Shown in pieces: positions 9,977-19,833 of a stretch of 64,000 bases of DNA. The notes under the pieces are model-generated. The model saw only the letters and a list, made by a program, of their open reading frames with translations. It did no database searches and was not told where the DNA came from. The stretch is taken from the NCBI GenBank assembly GCA_030849065.1, contig JASAON010001634.1, positions 62,001 through 126,000 of the forward strand, in the 5' to 3' direction. This DNA is from Jaenimonas drosophilae. Its lineage: Eukaryota; Euglenozoa; Kinetoplastea; Trypanosomatida; Trypanosomatidae. A program made the translations under genes and the position numbers. The stretch's first letter is position 1. Each line of letters starts with the position of its first letter.

Positions 9977-10114
9977 TCATTTGGACACACGACATCCCTG
10001 TTGGACAGCTGATTGAGTGCTGCGCCAGTCGGAGCCTGTGTTTGCGTCGAGAGAGTGGAGATGAACAAGGGCACTGGTGTCAAGGGGGGTGTAGGCTGTG
10101 AAGTAGAGAGACAT
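9977..10114 (-). CDS. Candidate 45-residue gene
   Basis: This frame starts at ATG 10114 and ends in TGA (MSLYFTAYTPLDTSALV at the N-terminus). Codon use looks coding. About 35 bases upstream on the transcribed strand is a clean pyrimidine tract ending in AG (TATCCTCTTCTCCTAG). It lies in the 979-base spacer between the alpha-kinase and epsin genes. It may equally be an upstream frame in the epsin leader. I recognise no family. Confidence 0.3.
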   Translation of the reverse strand: MSLYFTAYTPLDTSALVHLHSLDANTGSDWRSTQSAVQQGCRVSK

Positions 10115-10331
10115 TAGCCGCTGGTGCTTCAAGGTGAACCCACCCTAGGAGAAGAGGATACCATCTTTTTGCGCGAAACGTCGAAGAGACTCACAAAGCA
10201 CAAGGCACATAAAGTGAAAACACCTTGCAATCACAGAAAAAACTGGAAGCGCAGCAAACAGAGGCCACCATCATGCACGCGCCAGCGTCCCTCGAGTGAC
10301 CGTGCTGCACTCATCTACTAACGGTACTGGG

Positions 10332-10535
10332 CTATTGCCCACTGGTTGAAGAAAATTGGCCCATTGGGCCGAGGATCATGTGGCACGGGTATGGGTGGAA
10401 AGGAACACAGTTCATATCCTTCATGAAGATTTGGGCTTGGCCATTAACAACAGTAGTGGCCATCAGGAAGGAGGATGAGCCTCTAAGACATGTACATTGT
10501 CCTTTGTCGTCGTGGCACACTATCTCTTCATACAT
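10332..10535 (-). CDS. Candidate 67-residue Cys-containing gene
   Basis: ATG 10535 opens 67 codons ending in TAG. The N-terminus is MYEEIVCHDDKGQCTCLRG, with Cys at 7, 14 and 16 and again at about 43 and 51. Directly upstream on the transcribed strand is a strong pyrimidine tract and CAG only two bases from the ATG, the usual look of an SL acceptor. The alpha-kinase stop lies only 80 bases upstream, so that gene would have a very short 3' UTR. No family recognised. Confidence 0.45.
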   Translation of the reverse strand: MYEEIVCHDDKGQCTCLRGSSSFLMATTVVNGQAQIFMKDMNCVPFHPYPCHMILGPMGQFSSTSGQ

Positions 10536-10615
10536 AGCTGCGGGAAGAAGAATGGGGAGATCCTCGACAATGCATCGAAATCACATCTCCTCTCAAATCA
10601 TAAAACAAAAAACAG

Positions 10616-13600
10616 CTACTTCCGTTGAACGTTGCGGCGCGCGCACGCTTGCTCTTCAACGGCAGAAAAGGCTGGGACAGAGTGCTGCTGAGCAATCCGC
10701 GATATAGACCCCCTTCCATTGCTGGTTGCCAGCGCTGCATTAGTAGGTGGGCGAGGCATCATCATGGATGCATTTCCATTCCCCCCAACCCCACTCATTC
10801 GAGGGGTGCTTGCTTCCGAGCTACCGTAGCTCACACTGACTTGAGACGATCCTCTCTGATAGCGCTGCAGCTGCGGGCTATTACTGGAAAAGATGATTGG
10901 CATTGCATGGGGAGTGGGTATGGAGAGAACTGGGCTCATCGTGTTGCCCACGCTTCCATCTGTGGATAGAGCGTTATTGCTTCCGTAGCTGTGCATCACT
11001 CGAGCCGGGGATGATGATAAATGCGGCTGCTCACCAAACATACCACCTCCAGTTGCCTGGGTCGAAAAGTAATTGACTTGATCCTTCCACACCGCGTGAA
11101 AGCGCTGCAGGAAGCGCGATGCAGGTTCCACATGAGACGAGCCCGAAGCCGTAAAAAACGGCTGATTCAGCTTTGGTGTGCCAATGACCGGAGACTGGGC
11201 GCGGAGGGAAGGAAATGGAGAGGTAGAAGTGGGAGGGACGACGTGGTGTGGCCGCGAGTCCAGGACCTCTGTTCGGCTGCCATTGTAGGGCGGTATCGTG
11301 CTTGAGGACGAGTTTCCGGAGGTGTGGTGATAAATTTTGGGTGGAAGTTTCTCCATCTCAATCTGGGCTGTGCCCTTCAGTGCCCTCATTGGTTTCGCGG
11401 CATCGGTGGTGGAGCGGCTGAACTCCCGGTCCCCGCCTAAGGGTGGGAGGCCAAGCGCCCGGCACACAGGGTTGCACTTGTGGCTACGCATGAAACGGCG
11501 CATGCCTTTGAATCCAAGGTTGCCACGACCGTATCCTTCTCCATCTGGGGAGAGGATCTGGGGGTCCGTGTATATATCCTCGACGCCTTGGATATCAACA
11601 ATCATGAGATCTCGATGGCTGTAGTGATACGTAAAATGAGAGAACGCCTGGGGAGTCCATCGAGCATTGGGGGGAACGTAGCCAGAGTTATTGTTGTATT
11701 TTTGAAAGGTTCCATCCAGTTTGGGCTCCATCGCTAGAATGAGCGGGGGTTGGCGATTTGGGAGCACTAGAACTGCCGCAGGAACGAACTTTACGTTTTT
11801 GGGAGGTTTTTGACTGTTGTACAGGCGAGCCCAGTGGCCTGCGATACTGTGCATACTGACATCGTCAAAGTACTGCTCATCCTCCACCGATGCCTTGAGG
11901 TAGCGCTTCGCAACCACGGAACAGCTCAGTCGGGTAAGGTCAATCATATGATACGAAGCACGCATGTTTCCCTTTGAGAATGCGGAAGGGGATAGCACCA
12001 CGTTTGTTTCTACACGACCCCACAACCCCTCCGTGATGTTCCACTCATGAATGATGGCGTACTCTGCATATGGGGCAAGTAAGTGCTGATGGGAAATGCG
12101 GAATGCCACATCTGTGAAGGCCAATGCAGGCGGTGGGATGGAGCATCCCTCCTTCAGAGGAATCGCCTCGTCCATGAGAACCGATTCCCCACTGCTGCTA
12201 GTCGAGCTCGAATACGTCTCGCTGCCCGAAGCTGTGAAGCTCGATCGGGAGAATCCAGAGCGTGAGCTCGACCCTGACCGACTCCCTTGCGGAAGCCCCA
12301 CCGAATTGCTTCGGCTGCGTGACCCACTAGTGCTGTCCGATGGACAAGATGGAAAACCGGGGCTCCGTTCAATGGATGTCGGTGAGTTGACACTACGTGA
12401 CCCTTCACAAGAGCTGCAACACGATATCTGCGAGCCAGAACGTCGTCGTCCCACAGATCTCCCCTGGGTTTGCCCTGGGAAAGGGCCATTGCTGTGACCT
12501 GCACTGCGCCTCAGCTCGGCAACGGCCGCGGCTGCGGAGCCAGCCACAACCCGTCCACTGACCTGGCGTGCGGAAAGGGTGGACGCCTGAGGCGAGTTGC
12601 TTGTCGAAGACCCATATGAGCCGGCGTCCCTGCGAGAGGAAGAATCGGGTGGATCCTGTTGACGGACCGAAGTTTGCCCTCTGGCAGATGATGCGGACTC
12701 ACTCGGTAGACGGCGTGAAGAGTAGGAAACGCTGTGATGGCAGTCTTCCTTGAGAGAAGGGTCACTGCCCACCTCTTCAGTCTCTTTAGCCTTTCGCGGT
12801 CCACCCACACCGCTTTCGCATGTTCGTTGGGAGGGAGGAGCACTGTCCGATACCGCAGCTCGGGTTTGTTCATTGGAAATCTCTTCCTCCTGTTCATCGC
12901 AGTCGTTGGGGTTGTCCCCTGCGCTTGATTCTAATCCAAAGGCGCGATTACGGAACGGCTGGCTACCACTCACGGGGGAATCAATGTGGGGAGATACGGG
13001 GGGCACAGGAGACGGGATACTGTTTGCACGCCTCACTCCTCCGTCCACCAGAGTGACCAGTGGAGGAGTTGATGCGGCATGCACACGCCCTGTATGCGAA
13101 CGGAGGCCCTCCACAAACTTGGAAGGCTGGCGCTTCAGCTCGCCCGTCTTGGACGCATGTGTGTCGCTTGCATTCTCTGGGTCCTCCATCACCGTGGTCG
13201 AGCCAAGATGATGTGGCGGCGCAACCTCCCCAATTGATACTTTTTGTGCTGCAGCGAGCGCCGCCTCTCTTCTGAGGCGCTTCCGCCTGCGCTTCTCCTT
13301 TTTTCGTCTTCGGGCTACTCGCTCAGCTGTACTGAGGTCCTTCTTTTTCGGTCGCTTGAGTTTCAGCTTGGCCTCACGGGGGGGTGGGGACACCTCCACT
13401 TCTTCCTCCCGCGCGGTTGTCTGCGCGCCTCGAAGACAAGAACGACTAGCAGGATTTCCGCTCTGTGTTCCCACAACGGGCTCAAGAGTAATGTTGCTGC
13501 TACTACTCGCCACCAGAGGGTACTCCGGGGCACTGCGACTAGGAGATGGCAAATGATCTAGCAGTCCCATCTTAGGAACAAACTCAGGACTACTGCATTG

Positions 13601-14491
13601 TGGAGCAACTAGCCCCTCTGTTTCACGCGATGATTGATAATTTTGTCGTTTTTCCTGGAACACCTCTACAATCACACTTTGGTTTTTATCTGCGTTTGTG
13701 GGCTCCGGTGATGGTGAAGGAGAGGTGTCGAGAGGTGGCTCCGTCCGTCGAGACTCGTCACTTTTATCATCGTCATCAACGTTCCGAGGCAGTGGCTCAG
13801 CAAGGGACTCCTCTGCAACTCGGCCATCCTGCTGTTCACGACGGTGCAAACGCCGCTCGCGGGTTGAAGGTGGTTGCCCAATATACAATGCTGTGTCACT
13901 AATAGACTTGACCGATTGATCTCGGTCTAGGAAAGTACTAAAGGCCGAGCTTGAGCCAGAGATGTGGAGTAGCTCTTCATTGATGGAGTTGTGCAGTTGG
14001 GATAAGTCCATAGCATTACTCAACCGCTGAGCCGAGAGACGTCGGCTACTGCTAACTAGGGAGAGACCATCACCCTCCTCTACAGCATCCACTCCAACGG
14101 AGGAACCTTGCTGCGAATTAAGATGGTCACGAAGAACAGCAGCATCTAGCATATCGTCCTGGTGTGTGTCATATGGTCGAAAGTGTGGTACAGTACCCGA
14201 AAGAGTGGAGGTTAAACTAATTCTCAGGCGCGGCTGCGAAGCCACGGTACGCGCCAGGGCACACAGTTGGTCGTCCGCCACCAAACTTCGTGCATGCGGT
14301 CGTTGAGCAGATCCCGTTCGTTGTTGTGCAGGAATTCGGTCCTTAGCTGTGAATTCTCCGATGGAAGTACTACGAATCTGATCGCCCTGTCCTCTCTCTG
14401 AATGGGGATGCGCGTCGCGGGAGCTAGCAGAGTTGGGAAGATCCGTGTGGTGACCGTTGCGTTGCAATGCTACATGTTCATTGCTTGGCAT
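10616..14491 (-). CDS. Alpha-kinase (MHCK/eEF2 kinase type) with long disordered N-terminus
   Basis: The product has about 1291 residues from ATG 14491. Residues 1-780 are low-complexity: Ser/Arg-rich stretches and a Lys/Arg block (KLKLKRPKKKDLS, RRRKKEKRRRKRLRRE) that could be a nuclear or nucleolar signal. Residues about 785-1020 match the alpha-kinase fold: an atypical N-lobe, FSHFTYHYSHRDLMIVDIQG, DIYTDPQI, the glycine loop GYGRGNLG, and a Cys pair in HKCNPVCRALGLPPLGG expected to bind zinc. A Ser-rich tail follows. Alpha-kinases lack sequence similarity to ordinary kinases and phosphorylate threonines in helices; substrate here is unknown. Out-of-frame ATGs lie 5 and 11 bases upstream, so start choice or a small upstream frame needs attention. 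Confidence 0.88.
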   Translation of the reverse strand: MPSNEHVALQRNGHHTDLPNSASSRDAHPHSERGQGDQIRSTSIGEFTAKDRIPAQQRTGSAQRPHARSLVADDQLCALARTVASQPRLRISLTSTLSGTVPHFRPYDTHQDDMLDAAVLRDHLNSQQGSSVGVDAVEEGDGLSLVSSSRRLSAQRLSNAMDLSQLHNSINEELLHISGSSSAFSTFLDRDQSVKSISDTALYIGQPPSTRERRLHRREQQDGRVAEESLAEPLPRNVDDDDKSDESRRTEPPLDTSPSPSPEPTNADKNQSVIVEVFQEKRQNYQSSRETEGLVAPQCSSPEFVPKMGLLDHLPSPSRSAPEYPLVASSSSNITLEPVVGTQSGNPASRSCLRGAQTTAREEEVEVSPPPREAKLKLKRPKKKDLSTAERVARRRKKEKRRRKRLRREAALAAAQKVSIGEVAPPHHLGSTTVMEDPENASDTHASKTGELKRQPSKFVEGLRSHTGRVHAASTPPLVTLVDGGVRRANSIPSPVPPVSPHIDSPVSGSQPFRNRAFGLESSAGDNPNDCDEQEEEISNEQTRAAVSDSAPPSQRTCESGVGGPRKAKETEEVGSDPSLKEDCHHSVSYSSRRLPSESASSARGQTSVRQQDPPDSSSRRDAGSYGSSTSNSPQASTLSARQVSGRVVAGSAAAAVAELRRSAGHSNGPFPGQTQGRSVGRRRSGSQISCCSSCEGSRSVNSPTSIERSPGFPSCPSDSTSGSRSRSNSVGLPQGSRSGSSSRSGFSRSSFTASGSETYSSSTSSSGESVLMDEAIPLKEGCSIPPPALAFTDVAFRISHQHLLAPYAEYAIIHEWNITEGLWGRVETNVVLSPSAFSKGNMRASYHMIDLTRLSCSVVAKRYLKASVEDEQYFDDVSMHSIAGHWARLYNSQKPPKNVKFVPAAVLVLPNRQPPLILAMEPKLDGTFQKYNNNSGYVPPNARWTPQAFSHFTYHYSHRDLMIVDIQGVEDIYTDPQILSPDGEGYGRGNLGFKGMRRFMRSHKCNPVCRALGLPPLGGDREFSRSTTDAAKPMRALKGTAQIEMEKLPPKIYHHTSGNSSSSTIPPYNGSRTEVLDSRPHHVVPPTSTSPFPSLRAQSPVIGTPKLNQPFFTASGSSHVEPASRFLQRFHAVWKDQVNYFSTQATGGGMFGEQPHLSSSPARVMHSYGSNNALSTDGSVGNTMSPVLSIPTPHAMPIIFSSNSPQLQRYQRGSSQVSVSYGSSEASTPRMSGVGGNGNASMMMPRPPTNAALATSNGRGSISRIAQQHSVPAFSAVEEQACARRNVQRK

Positions 14492-15206
14492 TTCATACTC
14501 ATCCAAATCACGGACGGACTAGAGAGCGTTGAGAAATTGACCAAGATTATATGCAGCAGTCTCAACGCTGAAAAGCAAATGTATCCCGGTCACCGGCAAC
14601 AATAGCAAACAATGGAATAGGGGAGGTCACAGGGAGTGCGCGGTTGCCGTGGTCAACTGGCAATCAAAAAGAGCTTCTGCCAGAGGAAAAAATGGAAGCA
14701 AGGGCCAAAATTGGCAAACTGTGCAATAAAGATAATGGAAAAGTGTGGAAGAAGTGAAGAGAGAGTGGTTCCTGTGAAGGAACCTGCAGCGGGAAAAAAA
14801 ACCTTTCAATTGATTGGGGGAGATGCCTCTATGTGGACCGAAATAAAGGTGAAAGTTTGGAGGTGATCCTAAACTTTCCACGATGCTCCCTCGTTCAGTG
14901 TCCTCCCTCCAGCCTCCGGGGTGTTGATGGGCGGAGGACAGCAGAGAGAACGAGAGAGAATACTCGGCGCACAGACAAACTTTCCGACGCTACGAGAAAG
15001 AGACGATGAAGGGTGAGAACAAAAAAAGTGCGTATGTGGTGAGTCATAGTTGAATTGATTGAACCTCTCCATCTCCAGCGTAACGTAATGACAAAATGGT
15101 GATGTGCGTGTGGCCCAAGCAGAAGTTATGCCCAGCCCGTTGGCGTTGCGCTCAGCACGCCCAGTAATACGTCTCCTTTAACACCCAGATGATAGCATCG
15201 CTGCCG
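14492..15206. other. Intergenic spacer, 715 bases
   Basis: Leader of the alpha-kinase gene and 3' UTR of the chaperonin-like gene. Plus-strand purine tracts near 14750-14770 and 14945-14965 read as pyrimidine tracts on the transcribed strand. No further gene seen. Confidence 0.6.
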
Positions 15207-17753
15207 CTACTCGATGGTGGGATGGAGAAAGAGTTCAGCTCCTCTGGGTTCCCCCTTCGTATCAAATCCGCTTCCCTCCTGTACGGGTGTCCGTCTGCCA
15301 ACAATCACAGTTCTACACAGCTGATCCAAACACTTCCCAATAATAACGTACGCGTCACGAGCAGAAAAATACGGTTCGCACAGTTTTCCTATGGAGGTCT
15401 GAAACGACTCTGACTCTGGATGTTGAATACACTGTTCTTGCATGCGACTAGTGCATTCCTCCCAAGCACTCTCTGGCGAACTGTCACACTGGTGTTGAGT
15501 CGCCAATATCTGAAAGTGCCAAATTGCGGTCTCCAAAGCCTTCCCAATGCGTGAAAAAAACAACGCGCGAGTACGTTGGTACCGTTTTCGAAGCTCTACA
15601 ATTTCTTCCGCTGGGCCCTGGGACTCGTCTGGAGTGTCCTCTTCGTTCATACCACAAAGTTGATCATATTTTGCACTTCGAAGTGCGTTTACGAGAGCCA
15701 GCTCAACGGTCCCATCTCCAGGAACAACAGAACCCATCGGTCCAGGTAGAACGACACGATGCGTGACATACCGTTGAGCCTCGCGAAATGTGTACAGGGC
15801 AAGCTGTTGCGAAGCAGGTGTCGCTCCACCAAGAAGGACACTCATCGTCACAGTTGGGTACAATGGAATGCCCGATTCATCGATGATATCTGAAAGGGTA
15901 GAACCTCTCCCGTCGGTGCCCATGGAAGAAATGGATGCATCACTATCGTCACTGTCGCTACCGTCAAGCATGGAATTCACCTGTCCATCTCCGTCCGCTT
16001 CGGGAATCTGGGCTACCAGAACCACTATCCGAGTTAGGCGCTCATGAAGATCTGCGCCATTAGTAGAAGGGTAGCGGTATGTTACTTCATCTAGAGCGTA
16101 CAATCGTGTTGACGCCTGTCTGCGTACAGCTCGGAGTGACGAAAGACATGTTCGTCCACAGTTCGGCATCGTGGCGAAGGCCAGAACCAGCTGACTCATG
16201 GCCCATTCACCGATTGATCCCACGACGACAACCTGTCGGGCAGAAGACCCCCATTCCTCGATCTGGCGCATTGCCGTCTTATCAATGTGATTTGTCACAG
16301 CGATAATAACAATACCCGATTGTGCTTCATTGTTCAGCCAGACATTTAATGAGGCGAGCGTCAGTCGTTCCACATCAACCCGTTCAGCGTCTGCGGGGGG
16401 GAGATCCTGAAACAGCAACAGCACCTCCACCATGCGAAACGACTCGATAGGGACGATGGCCACGGACAATCCATCGTCCACTGAAGTGCGGCTAATATAC
16501 GTCGATAGTTCCACTTGTGAGAGAAATAGTCGTGCTTCATCTTGAGGTGGCGATAGCAATACTGTCCCAGTGGTGAGTGCACGCTCTGCCGTTTCCCCAG
16601 GAGCTCCGCCTCCTCCTGAAACTGCAGTTGCAGCGATTGACAGCCCTGGTGACACTACCGTAGTGTTTGAAGGGCGAAGTTGGTGATACAGATGCTTACT
16701 TCCTTCCTTCACAGGAATCCAACAGCCACTATGGCAAATGGACTCTGCATCCCATCCCAATGCACCCAGATGCCAACACGTTGGTATCACCTGTACTGCT
16801 TCATGAACCAAAGCAAATGCATGAAGTAGTTCAGTGTTGAACCAATGAACATGTCGTCGAGACTCGTTTGTGCGAGAACACAATCCATGATTATCAAGGG
16901 TATCCAACACTGAGTAGCACTCCGCGAGATATCGCTTGACTAAAAACATTAATGGGGCGTTTGATGATGCAGTCGCAGCGACAGCCAACAAGGCACCTCC
17001 TTCGGGAGAGAAGGGTATGTATCCAAATTGGCGAGTCAAATGGGAACGGAGGGTATCAAAATCAATTGCCCCCGCCAGTTCTCCAATTACCTCAGAAATG
17101 GGGCGAGCAGCGTCGCTAAAGCGGTCAAGAATGGGGTCAACACAGCTCAAGAAAAACTGCTCGAATAGATCTGGCTCAACAGTGAGAGGGTCTAAGTCCT
17201 CCCCTTCCACGCCAAAGCACGCATCAAATGCATCCCTTGCGTTCCATGGAAGTTTGTACGCTTCATTTGTTCGCATGTCTTCACGAATATGTTCAGAAAT
17301 GGCTTCCCACCGGCGGTTATGAAGCGGAGAATTTGCAACTGCCTCCACATTTGTCCACGCCACTCTCAAAGTGTCTCTCCCCCAGACTTCTTCCGTAGTC
17401 TCCGCAAAAGTGCTAAAAACGCTGGCAATTACCCAAGCGATAAAAGCGCAGCGAGTTCCTGCAAACCCTTCGCCCCCCTTTCCTCCGGTGCGGAGGCCGT
17501 GCTGTTGAAGGTACTGTGACAGTGTGCGGGCCAACAGCAATAGTGATTCCTGCTCCTCCATAGAAACAGCAAGCTCTTCTACGCAGAGCGGCAAGTTCTC
17601 GAGCAGCTTTTGAGCACTATAAGCGTACTCATAACTCCGATCTCGGCTGGGGAGCGCGGAGGGAGAAATTTTACACATTGCACATGGTAGAGGGCGCGGT
17701 TGACGTGCATAGCATTCTAAGAGTTTGAGAAGATGTGCTGCAGCGCCGCTCAT
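15207..17753 (-). CDS. Divergent chaperonin-like protein (BBS-chaperonin or CCT relative)
   Basis: The product has about 848 residues. Near residue 690 it has the group II chaperonin signature: a strand and GGATPASQQLALYTFREAQ, then VVLPGPMGSVVPGDGTVELAL, matching the family pattern of GG(T/A)...E.ER..HDA...V.GGGA.E. An apical-type region precedes it: VEVLLLFQDLPPADAERVD, SGIVIIAVTNHID and ARQVVVVGSIGEWAM. A catalytic-type GDGTT motif is not visible in the N-terminus and the chain is longer than CCT subunits, which suits the BBS6/10/12-type chaperonins that help assemble the BBSome. That subtype is inference. Start 17753 follows a strong tract ending in GGAG on the transcribed strand; an ATG at 17819 is in frame but lies before this tract. 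Confidence 0.6.
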   Translation of the reverse strand: MSGAAAHLLKLLECYARQPRPLPCAMCKISPSALPSRDRSYEYAYSAQKLLENLPLCVEELAVSMEEQESLLLLARTLSQYLQQHGLRTGGKGGEGFAGTRCAFIAWVIASVFSTFAETTEEVWGRDTLRVAWTNVEAVANSPLHNRRWEAISEHIREDMRTNEAYKLPWNARDAFDACFGVEGEDLDPLTVEPDLFEQFFLSCVDPILDRFSDAARPISEVIGELAGAIDFDTLRSHLTRQFGYIPFSPEGGALLAVAATASSNAPLMFLVKRYLAECYSVLDTLDNHGLCSRTNESRRHVHWFNTELLHAFALVHEAVQVIPTCWHLGALGWDAESICHSGCWIPVKEGSKHLYHQLRPSNTTVVSPGLSIAATAVSGGGGAPGETAERALTTGTVLLSPPQDEARLFLSQVELSTYISRTSVDDGLSVAIVPIESFRMVEVLLLFQDLPPADAERVDVERLTLASLNVWLNNEAQSGIVIIAVTNHIDKTAMRQIEEWGSSARQVVVVGSIGEWAMSQLVLAFATMPNCGRTCLSSLRAVRRQASTRLYALDEVTYRYPSTNGADLHERLTRIVVLVAQIPEADGDGQVNSMLDGSDSDDSDASISSMGTDGRGSTLSDIIDESGIPLYPTVTMSVLLGGATPASQQLALYTFREAQRYVTHRVVLPGPMGSVVPGDGTVELALVNALRSAKYDQLCGMNEEDTPDESQGPAEEIVELRKRYQRTRALFFSRIGKALETAIWHFQILATQHQCDSSPESAWEECTSRMQEQCIQHPESESFQTSIGKLCEPYFSARDAYVIIGKCLDQLCRTVIVGRRTPVQEGSGFDTKGEPRGAELFLHPTIE

Positions 17754-17895
17754 TATCTCCAAGGAAAGGAAGCAATGAGAAGGGGGTTGCACCCGAATGA
17801 TGAGAATCTTTACACGCATTCTCAAATGTCATCACCAGCCGCGGAGAATCCGACCAACTAGCACAGGGTCACGCACAAGAAAAAAAAACAGATGG

Positions 17896-18957
17896 TCACA
17901 AACCTCCGTGTGGATACTCCAACCCTGCAATACCAAAATGTATCGTATTGAAAACCAGATTACTTGGGGCGCTTACGTTGAGAGCTGTAAATGCTGGTGT
18001 TTGTTCAGCACAAGGGAAATAGCTCCCTCCCCTTGACCCATCACGCCTCTCGCGGCATTTGGCGCGCTGTGAAGTTGGCTCGGACACCCCTACTGAAAGT
18101 TGTTCGTTCATATTGTGACTTTCATCCCCAGAATTGTGTTTTTGCGTGCTGGATGGCATGACGCTGTCCAATCCCAAGCAACTTCGCTGCTCAAGCTGGC
18201 GAGAAAACTCTTTAGCGTTTTGTGAGAGGCACACATCTAGCGCTGTGGGGAACGAGAAGAACTTTCGCTGGGCGATAGATACAGATGACGCACTCACTCT
18301 ATGAATCATTGCATTATTTAACTGCCGAGAAGCTTGCGATACTGTCCACGGCAGAACCTTGTGCTTCATTGACGGGACTGCTGATAGTAGCGTATCTCGG
18401 CGACAAAGAAGCTCCAGTAATTTTGTTTTTGCTGCGATTCGAGGATCACTGGTGGAATCCTGGGGAATGACAACCATTGCCGGTGAATCAAAAGAAGATA
18501 CTGCTCGGCCAACTGTTTTTAAATTACTTTCGTGGTGCGTCTTCTTTGCAGCTCGTATCCGCCTTCCACTTCGTCCGTGAAGATGGCGCCCAACATACAT
18601 TAATGTCTGCACATTTAGATGAGGAGCCTTTTTAGCAATGCTGAGAGATAGTAAACGAATGAGGCTCTGCTCTGTGAGCTCCTCGATCTCCTGCGCATTA
18701 GCAGCGGAACTTCCTGGATTCTTTATCTCATAAATTGCATCTTCGATCTCAGTCAACAATGACGCTGCATTTTTAAAAAAATCATGTAGGTTGAGGTTGA
18801 ACTTTTGGTATTCGGGGCTTCCTTTGTCCACGACGGATGCACCCTCTAGAATACTGTTGAACAAACTTGAGATTGTTTGTATCTTCATATCGTGAGCATT
18901 TCGTAGGGCTGCAACAAGCAGTTTTGCGTTTTCTTCATTCGGGCTTAGCATTGCCAT
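17896..18957 (-). CDS. Unknown protein, 353 residues
   Basis: The N-terminal 130 residues look folded and helical (NAKLLVAALRNAHDMKIQTI, LLTEIEDAIYEIKN, SLIRLLSLSIAKKAPHLN). The rest is polar and probably disordered. There is no membrane segment or catalytic motif that I recognise. Coding sequence here is more AT-rich than in genes farther from the strand switch. The start is the first of two close ATGs, 18957 and 18951. Confidence 0.75.
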   Translation of the reverse strand: MAMLSPNEENAKLLVAALRNAHDMKIQTISSLFNSILEGASVVDKGSPEYQKFNLNLHDFFKNAASLLTEIEDAIYEIKNPGSSAANAQEIEELTEQSLIRLLSLSIAKKAPHLNVQTLMYVGRHLHGRSGRRIRAAKKTHHESNLKTVGRAVSSFDSPAMVVIPQDSTSDPRIAAKTKLLELLCRRDTLLSAVPSMKHKVLPWTVSQASRQLNNAMIHRVSASSVSIAQRKFFSFPTALDVCLSQNAKEFSRQLEQRSCLGLDSVMPSSTQKHNSGDESHNMNEQLSVGVSEPTSQRAKCRERRDGSRGGSYFPCAEQTPAFTALNVSAPSNLVFNTIHFGIAGLEYPHGGL

Positions 18958-19362
18958 CCAAGCGCTAGTATAGGGGAAAAGGGTCAGTGGTAAGAAAAGG
19001 AGTGCAAAAGGACAAGTGAATTGATTAGCCTACCGCAAGGTAGAATGAAATGAAACACTTAGCAGATGCTAAATAGTGAAGGACTACCCGCCAAAGTTAT
19101 TACAGAAAGAAAGTACTCTCTATGGCTGCAATAGCCCAGTAACTTCACAGCGCTCCAGCTCCAACAAATACGGATATATCTCCATAAGGGAATCTCTATC
19201 ATCGTCACAAAACAATGCAAGTGATACCCATGGAAGTGGATAAAGACAGCGTCAATGATATCTCATCAAAATTTGAGTGAAGGCAGCTCATCGTGGACAT
19301 TCCGAGCAGTAAGTTCATATTTGATGCAGCCACCAACAAATTGAGCCATTGAGGAATTCCTC
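18958..19362. other. Intergenic spacer
   Basis: Leader of the 353-residue protein gene and 3' UTR of the thioredoxin gene. AT-rich; no gene or repeat recognised. Confidence 0.6.
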
Positions 19363-19833
19363 TCATGGCCTTCTTGCATTCCTCAATTCCGCAACGAGTT
19401 CCGACTTCTCAACTAGTCCAGACGACGAAATGTGTAAACTCTTCATTAAAGCCAGGAGATCTTTTGGTTTCATTTTCTCCAATTCCTCATCTTGGGGAAT
19501 TGGTGGTGGCGGGAGCACTTCGTTGTTTCTAATGATAGATTCAATGGCATTAACATCAGCACCTTCAAATTTTTCTACGATGGTACCATCCTTGAAAAAC
19601 ATGAACGTTGGCATGCATCGCACTGGATACTCTCTCATAATTTCGGAGCACTTATCAACATCCACTTTACAGAAGTTGACGTGTGGCTTCTTGACAGCAA
19701 GTTGATCAAGGTATGGTGCTATAGTTTTGCATGGGCCGCACCAGACTGCAAAAAAATCGACTACTGTGAGCTTTGGTCCAGACACAAGCCCACGAAGATC
19801 TGACAATGAAGAAACAAAACGAACGCCGCTCAT
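19363..19833 (-). CDS. Thioredoxin with C-terminal SAP-like domain
   Basis: The product has 156 residues. Residues 1-105 form a classical thioredoxin fold with active site WCGPC at 31-35 and the cis-proline in CMPTF at 75. The motif is that of thioredoxin, not the WCPPC of tryparedoxin. After a Pro-rich linker (VLPPPPIPQDEELEK), residues 121-153 form a helix pair, MKPKDLLALMKSLHISSSGL then VEKSELVAELRN. This has the pattern of SAP or ARMET-type C-terminal domains (LK.LL...G....G..EK.ELV). No signal peptide is seen, so the protein should be cytosolic or nuclear. A thioredoxin with this appendix could target disulfide reduction to a nucleic acid or protein partner; that is inference. Confidence 0.9.
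   Translation of the reverse strand: MSGVRFVSSLSDLRGLVSGPKLTVVDFFAVWCGPCKTIAPYLDQLAVKKPHVNFCKVDVDKCSEIMREYPVRCMPTFMFFKDGTIVEKFEGADVNAIESIIRNNEVLPPPPIPQDEELEKMKPKDLLALMKSLHISSSGLVEKSELVAELRNARRP

Noticed and set aside
10332..10535. Idea that the 67-residue Cys protein is a bacterial PAAR-like protein
   Set aside because: Only loose spacing of Cys and Met-Pro residues; no repeated PAAR motif and no bacterial context.
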